A DNA stretch of 64,000 nt, taken from contig NC_064228.1 of NCBI RefSeq assembly GCF_023101765.2, forward strand, positions 6,688,501 to 6,752,500, written 5' to 3'. Shown one piece after another: positions 21,851 through 34,200 of the stretch. The notes beneath the pieces are model-generated. The model was not told the origin of the DNA. It did no database searches and saw only the letters and a list, made by a program, of their open reading frames with translations. This DNA comes from Spodoptera frugiperda (Eukaryota > Arthropoda > Insecta > Lepidoptera > Noctuidae). Position numbers and translations under genes: made by a program. The stretch's first letter is position 1, and each line of letters starts with the position of its first letter.

Positions 21851-22180
21851 AAACCTCAAAAATGGGACTTAAACTTACCGATGCTATAACAGTGAGTCCA
21901 TGTATGGGGCCCTTATAATGACATTAATTTTGAACTGAACTCATTTTGATTGCATGAAAAAAGGAATTGATTATTTGGACATTTGTAATTTCTGAAATGA
22001 AATAAAAATTGCTATGTGTTTATTTTTTTCTTACACACGTTGGGGTTATAATTGATACGGCAGATACGGCGGTAGCCAAGCCCCTGATAATACCATTAGG
22101 CGGTCCTCTCAGTGTTTATGCACTACCATTAAAATAGACTTTAATTACTTTGTATTAAAGAGTATATTTCTTTCTTCCAG

Positions 22181-22263
22181 GGTGGCGACCAACACTCCTC
22201 ACCTGGTGAGCCTGGGCACCGGTCGGCTGAGCACCGCCGTCACCTTGCATCCTATCAAGCAAG
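22181..22263 (+). CDS. PHLDB1: LL5/PHLDB exon: start of FHA region
   Basis: The acceptor tttctttcttccag and donor GTAAGA bound an 83-base exon encoding [20 protein letters not shown] followed by TLHPIKQ. The motif PHLVSLG-GRLSTA is nearly invariant in vertebrate PHLDB1/2 just before the FHA fold. It begins with the third base of a codon and ends with the first base of a Gly codon. Confidence 0.85.
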
Positions 22264-25200
22264 GTAAGATACAAGTTTCCAGAATACTTTGAGGTTATTC
22301 ACAAATATGCATACAAACTTACTTCAACCAGAGGACGTGGTGGTGTGCCCTGCATGGGTCGAGCACCACCGTATCTTCAGGGATGTAGTCTGCGGACGGC
22401 GAGGGTAGCTCGCCGCCCGAACAGAACCAGACCAGTGCGTACGGCGCGTTGCGTTCCACGCGCGCCACGATGGGTCGCAGAAGGGCTGATGCCTGATCCG
22501 GAGCTGAAAAAAGACCCAATTCAACAGAAAAGTCATAAGCATTGAATACCTTATTTTCATGAGTGTCGTACGAACTGACGATCTTCAATCCCCAGTTCAG
22601 CGGGACGTAAGCTTCAAGCTAAAACTCTTAGAAATAAAACAAAAAGGTTTAGGGCGGAAAGTAAGCAGACGAATCACGTAATGGTAAGCAATCGACACTG
22701 CCCATGGACACACGTATTACAAGAGGTGTTTTACGCTGGATGTGAGGCCGTTGGTGGTATCAATTCGATCATACCAGGTCCATTTATGAAGCCATGACTC
22801 TCCCACATAATGTAAAAATAGTTGATCTAAAAGTCTTGATCACTTCCCAGCAATTTTTAAACCAACTCCTCGTTCTCCAATTCCAGGCCGCGTCACCATC
22901 GGTTCGGACCCGACATGTGACATCTACGTGGTGGGGACAGGAGTGGCCAGCGTGCACTGCCGGGTCGAGAACTCGCATGGAGTGGTCACGCTGTACCCGC
23001 TCAGCGGCAGCACGCTGCTGGATGGGTTACCCGTGGACAAGCCCACTAGGTTGTCCCAAGGTCAGTTATTATCTAATTTTAATACACATACAAAACTTGA
23101 CTGCCTCGTTGGTCGAGTGGTCGCAATTGGGACTGCCGGGCAAGGGGTCTCGGGTTCAATTGCCGGTTCGAGCAAAGTATTACCGAACTTTTTTCGGTTA
23201 TTCGAAATTTTCTCAGTAGTAGCACGAAGTCTAGAAAAGTGCCTGGTGTATGCCAATAGGCTTATCCTCTATTACATGGGACTTATAACAAAAATGGTGA
23301 AAAGTGGGTGTACATTGTATAGCGGCATTATGTGCCGTAATGTTCACCTCTGCCTACCCCTTCGGGGATAAAAGACATGACGTTGGTTTGCATTTATACA
23401 CATACAAAAACCACCATTAACTCCATTGCTATGGTTCAACAAGCAATTATCACAGTTACATGAGTAAGCCGAAAAACATAATAATGAAATGCAATTTGCA
23501 TTAGACTAAACTTGTTTATTTTGCTTATCAAGTTATAGTTATTATGAAAGACATATTTAACTTAAACTGAAATATCAAGGACAAACAACTAATTACTTTT
23601 TAAACAAATGTCACAGCGGACATACAGACGACCTTGCAGATATGTCTAACTCCTGTCTAGACTCAAATTTAGTCAATTTGCTTCAGTCAAGCAAGATCCG
23701 AAACTAATTCATTTCCGGATCAAACTGGTATTTTAACTTCTGTACTTAAATGTTTATTTTTAAATGTTTTAAAACGGTATTGTACGGGTGATGTTTGACT
23801 TGACTAGCGTCGAAACGAAACACAACGCAAGCGTTGTTTCACGTTGGTTTTCTGTGAGGTCGTAGTATCACTCCGGTGGAGCCGGCCCATTCGTGCCGAA
23901 GCATGGCTCTCCCACACTTAAAATTAGTATGCATAAATAAGTACCTTCTAACAATATCTTCTTCTTCTTTCAGGGAGTATGCTAACGATAGGCCGGTCGA
24001 ACTACCTCCGCTTCAACCACCCGGCCGAGGCGAAGCTCATGAAGTCGGTGCTGCCATCAGCTCACGTCTCCATGGCTCCCGTCCAGTTCCAGCCCAACGA
24101 CCAGTGTGTCACACCAGGTTTGTGGTATTTTGACATACTTTTATGCTAACGTGGCAAAGAAAATATGACAATAGCATCTCTAATGCCACAGAATAGAGTT
24201 CTTAAAACTTAAATTTCTTAAAAAGATAATGTGGGGTAAAATATAGAATCTGATGTTTACTTTGCCAGTTATAAGTGTGTAACTGCTGCACTGAGAGACA
24301 TTTAATCATTACTTAAATTTTAAGGAACAGTTTGAGTCTTAATCTCAATAGTTTAAATCTTAAACTATTTCTTAGTAGCGATTTTTTACCGAAAACAATT
24401 GGTAAGGACTGAAATTTTCTAAAAATCAAAAAGCTCAAATTGTTTCGTTTTGAGAGAGATGTACAGCCACCATAATTTCGATCTACGACTCTGCCCCTAA
24501 TTATATTGACATACTTAACAACCCCTATTTAATATTTTTTTCTCAACATCAAACTAACAAAATCTTTTTTGTCCACAGCTTACGTGAACCATCACAATGA
24601 AAGTTACCAAACCACCAACATACAGAAGATATACAAAGATAACTCACTAACCCATTTAGACCAAGAACTAGACATGACCCTCAAAGAAATGTCCAGGAAG
24701 AAACCACCAGTCGCACCCAAGAAACCTTATAGAGATCTAGACCAGTCAGACTCAAACTCAGACCAAGAATCCAGGCCAAAAATGACAGGAATAATGGCTA
24801 AAGTATCAAAATTTGAGTACTATGCTAAGCAACAGAAAATAGGGCGAAGTCAGTTTTACACGACGAACGAAAATGAAATATCTCCAAAGGTGTTTAGTTC
24901 CAATTCCTTAACAGTCAATACACCAGCGAAGGATGTGCTAGGCGGCAAAACTATGCCAAATTACATGAACAAAATGAAAAACGTATCCATCAATGACAAT
25001 AATTCTGTAGACCCAAAAAACTGTTCATATGCCAACGTGGCTATTCGAAACAAAACGAAAATCGATGACATTGTAAAAAACTTCAACGAACCGACTAAAG
25101 ACTATAACAAATTACCTAAAAAAGTTAATAACGATGAACAATGTGACAATATATACGGGAAAATTAATATAGATAGGAAACCTGATGAGAAATTTAATCA

Positions 25201-28200
25201 GAATGGACTAGAATCTGGGACTAACGTGATGGAATCAAATAAAACTGTAATGGAATTAGGGAAGAACAATTTGGACAATTATAATAACTCGAATATGATG
25301 GAGAAGAATGAGATTTATGGGAAGATTGAGAGGAATAATGTGTCTAAGGGTATCAGTCTGCCGTCACCAGCTTTTGATAGAAATCCTCAGTACTCCCCTG
25401 TGTATGCCAACACCCTGTATGACAGGAGTATGGAAGCTGAAACCAGGAGGTTACGGGTATGTATTGTTTTATTAATTACTTATTATTTACAGTAAAAAGA
25501 AAAACTTAGTCTTTTCAATCATCATCATAAACAGTCGTAAGACGTCCACTGTTGGACATAGGTCTACCTCTTAGTCCTCCATACCAAACGACAAATCGTC
25601 TCTTGCATCCAGTAGCACTCCGCGATTTTTCTTAATGCGTCTAAGGAACTTACGAGTATTATTATAACCTAAATAAAGTTTGACTGTTAGAAAATGCCGA
25701 ATTGGCACAAGTCCACCATTGTATCAAGGTAAATAAAGTGTAAAATACATAAAAAATAAAATAACTGCACTATTCGAGGACCGCTTGACTAGTTTCAAGT
25801 CATTCCGGGACTCGCATTAATGAGCAGCGTCATCGCGCGGCTACACGACATTGCAATCATGTCTCAAGCTATATTATTATTATAATCTACTGACAACATA
25901 CTAAAGATTCCTTTTAATTACAATGAGCATTGTTTTAATTTACATTAACGCTCAACAGATGTCGCTCCATTCAAGTTTTACCTTAATAACCAAGACAGTC
26001 ATACAGTTAGGTATTATTTATCTTATCAGTATTCAAAGACTAAGATAACAATGTCAACATACTATGCGGCCTTCACAAGGTGACATCAACACGCATTTTT
26101 TTATTATATCTACATAAATAAACACTAGCTTATGTCTACGGATTCGCTCGCGTGGAATTTGTTAAAAGGCGGCTTTTTTATTGGGACAAGCCCGCCACAA
26201 CCTCCCATACCGCTGCAACTCCTGTAAGCCTGGATCTACAGTAGATACAACCATGAAAACACCGGAACACTTTTGGAATAAACTGTCGCTTACAGTGCCT
26301 ATTTCCGAACAGATTTAAGGCTGAAGACCTTTTAAGGAGGATTTCTAAATCATCTAATATTCATGGAGACTGATCACTTACCATCAAGCGATGTTATTAG
26401 AGTAAAACTTGAATATAGTAAAATCTATTGGGCTTTGAATGTAAATTAAAATAATGATTGTAATCAAAAGGAATTTTATATATGCTTTCAGTACCCTTAG
26501 AACAAGTTTGCTTTACTTTGAACGAAAATGAAACGAGAGCATTCGGAGAAGTTTCGGCGGTCCGATTGGCCGGCTCGAATAAACCAACCAATCAGAATGC
26601 AGAACGCGCTCTCGTTTCGATTACTTTAAACGTAAACTTATACTAAGGGTTACTGTACATTATAAAAATAACTAATGTGATAAATTGCTTTAATACCAAA
26701 GAAGCAGTATTTATCGAATAAGGAAAATACCTATCTAATATTTAACTCACATGCGTTGAATTAAATACTAAGTAACGTTACATTGATAGCAGCTATCTTT
26801 GCTATCGAGGAGATAACAGCATCATTTGTTATTTTGTTAATTTCCATTTAATAATTTAGCAGAATCTTGATTATTATATCTAAGGAATGACTATTGAAAA
26901 AAACCGCTCAAATCATGTTCAAATATAAAGTGATCCGGAGCTGCGGATTACCTAGCGGGTTTACCGGGGCTCTGGTTCGAAAAGCAGGAGTAGGAACGGG
27001 TGGTTTTTAGTCAGTAAGAGTCTGACACTCCCTCTCGCCTTGCCCGAGAAAAGATATTGGATGATTATCCCCCCTCAAAAAAAAATAAAATAAAGTGATA
27101 ATGACATTTTCTGAGTAAAATTGCCAATATAGACGGTGGCCGGTGTGTCTAACTAGCCCACTACGCAAGAGATATTATAGTGCACAAGTGTGTGGGCAAA
27201 CAAGTGCACTCTCTGTTCCCTCACTCATAACCCTTTGGGCAGACCGACACAACCGGAGCGGAGCAGCTTGACGTGCTTTCCAAGGCACGGGGGTTAAACA
27301 TCATCGAACTTCCTGATTGCGGGCTTATAATAATCCTTATACTCAGAAAATACTCTATCCCATTTTGGCCGGTGCAGAAATCGGAACCCGTGACACGTTG
27401 CACAGCAGCTGGTCACCCCAACCACTGTGACAACCGTATACATGTAATAAGTACTCTTGAACAGAGTGCTATTTGGATTTTGTCCCAAAAATCGACTCTG
27501 AAACTACCATCGCTTTACTAAAGCAACAACTGTATTTCAATATTTATACCAATAAAAATACTAAGAAATGTTGTTCAATGCAAATTCTTATGCAAATATT
27601 ACGTGTTCCGTCGGTGTCTGCTAAAATATACATAAATATTAGATTGTTACGTGAGCAACTGTCAAAAGTAATCTACATACTAATAGTTTGTTTGTTTGAA
27701 CGGCGCTTATCTTTGAAACTGGTAGAAAGAAAGTTGTTTTTATATACTTAATAGGGTAGCGTTTGGCCACCATCTCGCCTGGTGGTAAGCGATGATGTGG
27801 CCGACGATGGAGCACGCCTACCTATGAGAAACCTGTTCACTCGGGACTTGAAGACACCCAAGTTGTATTTTGCAGGAAACACAGACACAGGCCTTTGATG
27901 ACTATCCCCCCCTTTAATAAAAGAGGCTCTTAGGAATAGAAAATGTAGACAAAACCACAAAACAAAGTTAAACTAGTAACTAGTAGTATTATGTAACTTT
28001 TAAACTAATTGAGGATACATTAGACCAAATATTTTGTGGTTTGTAAGAACAAATATTTTAGTCTGTATATTGGATAGTTTAGTTTTATTTTGTCTATGTC
28101 TAGAGGTCATGTTTTTCTTTGGTTAAACTTTACGGTGTCGCAAAAACATTTTCGGTGTTAAATAAAACATTTGTATTGAAATTTTGTCACAAATGAGTTA

Positions 28201-31200
28201 GGGTTATTGTAGGGCTTACTCACGTAACTGACGAGCATACTCGACTAGTTTAAAGCAAGACGAGGACCCATAACTGAACTGGGATAATTGGGCCTCCGTT
28301 AACCTTACTTACACAACGCAAGCATTGTTTCACGACGGTTTTCTGTATGGCCGTGGTATCACTCCGGTCAAACCTAATAATAAATCTCTTAATAGCTCTC
28401 CAACACTGAAATCCAATTTTTTTGAGCAGGAACCCTGATTTTCTTAGGCTATAGATACTTAACTATTATAAAATTATGAATAAAACACTATCATCTAATA
28501 TCAAAATTTTATACGGAACGCAACACTAAAAACGTCATAAATATCACAATATATCTTGTAATCTTGAGATATTTAAAGCGTTATAATTGTAATTAAAGTA
28601 ACAATAGCATTATCAGTGATAAGAATTGACGCCATTTGTAGACTCCGGAATCGCAATGCGACAGTTGTATAATGTGTTTTCAGCATGTCGTTTCAAGTAT
28701 AACCTGTCTTACTTAGTATGTTTTAAATTGAAAAATCGTGAGAAAAACTTGTTTTGAATATTACTTGTGTTGATCTAAGTGTGTTATATAATGGTTTTAG
28801 TGCATATTGGTTATTTATATAAAGTGGTTTATGTATTTTTCGGGAACTCTTTTGGTGTTTGCGTTCGGTAGTGTTATAAGTGTGTGTAAGCTACGGCAAC
28901 TGTTTTCCATCAGGTGAACTGGTTACCGGGGCTCCGGCTCGAAAAGCAGGAGTAGGAACGGGGTGGTTTTTAGTCAGTAAGAGTCTGACACTCCCTCTTG
29001 TTTCGTTCAAGGCGAGAGAAGTCATTGGATGATTTAACCCCTCAAAAATATCAGGTGGACTGTCAGTGACTTTCTTGTGGTACTTAAAAAAGTGTAAAAT
29101 GTGCGGCTTTTTCGTCCTCAATATGTTTTCTAGTGATGTGATTTGTACTCTGTGAAGTGAAGTGTATATGTATATAGAGTGGATTCCCATTAAGTGCAGG
29201 GGGCACTAAGGATTAATACAATATTCTATAATAGACATATTTCTGCTTATACTCAATGGAATATAAGCATGATGTTAAATTTAAAGTGTTCTGTTATTAT
29301 AAATTATGTATGTTTACCTCAAAAACATCATTAGGTTTTTTTTTTTATTAAAGGCAGACGTACGTTACAAGTGCGTCGCCGGCATTTTGGGGGTTAGGAA
29401 TTTAAGGGTTGTTGGGGAATCGGAGATTGGGAAGGGGGAAAATCGCGCCTCCGGCAACCTCACTCACACAACGAAACACAACGCAAGCGTTGTTTCATTT
29501 CGGTTTTCGGTGACGCCGTATCACTCCAGTCGGCCCATTCGTGCCGAAGCGTGGGTCTCCCACGCTTAAATACTGATTATAACATGCCTAATAAATAATA
29601 ACTATTTTTTTATTTATTAGCTACTGATAACAGGTATTTAGGTGTCTTAAAAACATGGTTTCCTTAAAGCTGATTAACGCATAAATTAACTATTTACTAA
29701 TCTGTTAATCTAGTATTAAGACGTATGATTGGTTGATTTATTTCTTGTCTAACCAATCACATTTGTTTTATTTAAATTGTCTTGTTCATTCTTTTGTTAA
29801 CTCGGGGTAAGTCTGTTTGTCTAATTCGTTTATTATTAGAAATAGAGAAATATTGTGTAGTTTTTTTTAAGTGTAGGAGAGTCATGCTTCGGCACGAATG
29901 GGCCGGCTCGACCGGAGTGATACCACGGCCTCACAGAAAACTAACGTGAAACAACGCTTGCTTGTGTTTCATTGTGCGAGGGAGGCCCCTATCTTCCCGA
30001 TCTCCGATTCTCCAACAACCCTTGAACTCGTAACCACCTAAAGGCCGACAACATATTTGTAACGCCTCTGGTGTTTCGGGTATCCGGTGATCCGTCTGCT
30101 CGCTTAAATATGAATATTCGAAATCATAAGAATAATTAAGTATGCAATTCTAATAATCACAGACGAGCTTTTTAAAATCTGACGTAAATAAGGTGATGCA
30201 TGAAACATAATTACCCATATCTATCTCTCAATCATAGCCGATAGCTATCTCTGTATGAAATCTCATCAAAATCAATCCAGCAGTTTAGGCGCCACGATCA
30301 AATGACAAACAAAAAAAATATATGCATCGATTAGATACATTAATATTATGTCTTCGTAACACATTATAATTATGATGTAATTAATTAAAAACGTGTTATT
30401 TTAATTTAAAACTTATTCAAACATCCTTTTCCTTTGAAAACCAATTAATACACAAGAAAGTCTTTTACATATAAAAAAATCTGCATCACAAATCATTCTT
30501 GACACGCAAATCTCAACTTTATGGTACAAGATATAAGATTGTTTTCAACATAAAACTTTATTTGCATCGCTAATCAATGCTGTTATGCTAATTTGAACTT
30601 TATGGAGAAAGATATAAAGAGTTTTTATGTATGCTCGCTTTATGATGATATGTGATATAAGTTATCAATGACAGATTTCGTTTGCTTTCATTTTTTAAAG
30701 ATTTAGTACTCGTTGAGCCGCGAACAGTTTTGGTCGAATATGTTCACGGTCCAGCAGTTTTTGAGGTAGACAGACATGTTTGTACATGACAAACATACAT
30801 TAAATTAAACTTAACAGTGATCAAACAGAAATGGTGTGCTAATCAATTTTTGAGTTTGAGCAAAAAGTGATTCTATGTGCATTTAGTTTGTGTTGAAAAT
30901 CAATTAGCAAAATGGCGGTTAAGAACAAGAAGGGACCTCCACAAAAGCGTCTACTTAGACTCTTCGTGAATAACCTGAAACGAAACACATCGGCTTTGAA
31001 AGAACTGAAAGAATCAATCGAGACATCACGACCAAACGATTACGAGAAAATAATCGATATGACGAACGCAGTCAACGAAAAACTCGATATCGTCCACAAA
31101 ATTCGAAACGACATTAAAATCTATAAAACAATAAACACAATTTTAACAAATCACTACATAAAAGTAACAAGAGACCACGAAAATTGTATTGGCAACAAAA

Positions 31201-34200
31201 TTTTGAAATTGGAAGAGAAAATCAAACGGTCTTATGACGATTTGAAATTGGAACTGGCAAAGATGGCGTCCGTTAGTGTTGCCAGTCAGAATATTTCGTC
31301 GCCTATACAGAATAGCAACGTGATTTTAGTTGGCAACGATTTGAAGTGCAATCAGTTTAATCAGTTGCATATTAGGAATGAGATGTATAATAGTATTATT
31401 AGGAAGATTGATAAGCTCTTCTGTGGTATGGTGAGTTGGATTTATTTGAAAAGATTATCATCCTTTCATCCACACTTCATATCAACAACCCATGGCTGTC
31501 CACTGATGGATTATGAACTTCCTCTACTTGAGAGTGTTAAGTGTAGCCTTAATCTTTACGCCTTGTAAGCGGGTTGTAAATCATAGTTTATAAACTAATA
31601 ACAAGCTGTTAAGAAATATATATTTCTTAGGACCGATTTTTCCACCACCAAATAACTTTATCGGAGAATTAATAATTTTGAACTTTTGACAGTTTTTCCA
31701 TACGCAAAACTGTAAAAAATATCTGTTGATCGAAAAGTCGGTCCTTAGACGCAGAAAATTAGATGATTGCCATGTAACGCAGGCGTTGATGAATGTTCAT
31801 AAGACGATACGATCCGATACTCCATAAACATACATAGTTATCCCATCGTAAATTGTCGATGTGTTACTTGTGTCCACATGCAGCGCTGTTTGCTTACCAT
31901 CAAGTGACCCATCTCCTCGTTCGTCCCCCTGAGCCTTAAAACCTCTAAAACCAATATCATCTTTATACTAATAGTGTGACCATCTTGTTCCAGGCGTACC
32001 AGGACCGCATAAAGGAGGAGGAGCAGAAAGAAGCAGAGACTGCTCGGCTGGAGGAGATCCTCAACATGTGCGCCGAGTATGAGAGACAGATCTCTTCGGG
32101 TGAGTTGCTTAACCTCATGTCTGTTGGTGTATGAGACACAATAGAAAAGTCATTGTGTCTCGCGTCAGATCTGACGTGTTGACATTTGAATAATAAAACG
32201 AATATAATTCGTCCTCTGATACAACAGCCCTAAACATTAATGACTATTAATAGCCGAAATTAATAACAATCTCAATACAAGTTTTTAAACTGACATTGTC
32301 ACTAACACTATAATTGAAATCACGAATGAACTTGATGAGTTCATTCGTAATCACGTTGATTGCAACAGTGCCGAAATATTGTTGAAACTCATAGAAATAG
32401 AAAAGCATGGTAATTATCCTGTTTCAAGTTCCAATTCTAAACTCAATACAAAACTTCCGTATCGATCTACGTTTTAAATATTGATCTGAATCTAAAGATT
32501 TGGGGCACATTATGTATTAAGGATGATGACGAGGTATAAAAATTAAAACATTATTTAATCCGTTAGTTAGGTAATGAAAAAACATTTGACACGTATTAAA
32601 TGTGTATTAATTTAGCTATAAATAAAATATTGTTGAATTATCTATTCCTTCAATGAGCAGATGTCTCATATTATTAATATCACACCATTTCAAGCCCTGC
32701 AAGGTCTCCTCGATACTTGTCAATCACTCCATTATTAAAATAAACACATAACAAACCTTTTTTCTCACCATATTTAACCAACAAACCTTCACATTGCACA
32801 CCCAAGGCAAGCAAAACCAACTTATACAAACCGGTGGACAAAATCGGAACTAATATCCCTCTGAACAAAATGTTAAAGCAAATCTTTATTTACAAAGACA
32901 CTAGCGACACTGTGAACTGAATATGTATGTTTGTTTGTGTGTATTTGTATAATATAAAGTTACTTGTATCAGTTTTCCGTTGTATGTAATCTGTATCGCT
33001 TCATTGATAATGTTTTAGTTCTTAGTAAGAATGTGAGTGAAGGAAAACTACATTTTCTGTGTCATTTTTGTGTTGGGAAGTGTTGTGTTACATTTTGTTC
33101 TTAAAGGTTTGTTCCTTGTTATTTAAACTTAATTACAAGTCCTTAGCGTTAGTTGCGTAGCGTGTCTTGGCCGCGTATACAAAAAATATCTAGGGTATGA
33201 AAATCATCCAATGGCTTTTCCCGCCCTGTCTCTCAATCCTCAAATTTAAGAATTTTTATTCAATTCCATTCAATTTATTTGTGAACACAGGTTAAGATAG
33301 ATGTTACAAACTTACCAATGCTATAACAGCGATCTCATGTTTAAATATTTGACTGCCGATAGAAAACTGTTGAAGGCAAATCCTCCACTAACGTCGGTCA
33401 CCGGTGATCAGCCTCATGTGGCGTTCAAATTGTTAATGTTTTATTTAATTCGAGAATTTTAGACTATGGTGCAAGTAGCTGTGATCAGTATGCTAAATAA
33501 GTAATTTATTTTAAAATACTAATCAAGAATATTAAACGTTGTATTTCCAGGCATCCCAATAACGCCGACGGAGAAGAGGCCGCACAACAAGATCATCACG
33601 AACGGGTCACTCCCGCGCAGCGTCGCTCTCAACAACCCCAACTTTGTACAGACCAGCGATGGGTATTACAAGTGAGTACATTTTTTAGGAGTTATTTGTA
33701 TTAGCTTTATACCTAGTTGGGTTTTGATTGACTTAAGACTGAATTTGTTTAAGTTGAATTGTTATTCGGTTAGACTTTCAAAAGTACTTTTTGAATGTAA
33801 GTTTTGAATTGAATTATGGAAGTAAACCGTATTATCTTTCCAGTCAGGTTTAAAGCTAATATTGCAGGAATATGGTTTATCTTTACCTGTATGAATAGTT
33901 TCACACCTATTTATGATCGATGTGTTCTCTCTACAATTTCAAGTTCATTTACGCAAATTATAACCCTAAAACTCTCATTTCCAGGTTTGAAACTAGTCAC
34001 AACAAAAATTCACCAATGAGCCAGTCTCTTCCGATCCAAAGGAATCTCTCCAGCTACGAGAACTTCGACACCACGCCCCCTACAGAACTCACTCCTGAGG
34101 TCGTCATCCCAAATCAGAACAACTATGAAAACGTAGGCAGGATGGATGAAATAGGGATCCCAGTCTTCGATGACCCATCTCCACGAATGCACGACCTTTC

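Larger units (their letters stand above)
25457..30911 (+). other. LL5/PHLDB intron sequence
   Basis: Contains MITE F, families A, B and J, a SINE E head and a LINE 3' remnant. No open block with splice sites was found between 25457 and 30911. Confidence 0.6.

Noticed and set aside
22784..22978. Minus-strand 64-residue frame opposite the FHA core exon
   Set aside because: It is the antisense shadow of a strongly conserved sense exon.
22794..23371. Two overlapping + frames around the FHA core exon
   Set aside because: One is in a wrong frame; the other is the real exon read through both splice sites into intron and SINE sequence.
32680..32868. Minus-strand frame ending [15 protein letters not shown]
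   Set aside because: Looks like a possible transposase or other mobile-element remnant, but too short and without a motif I can name.
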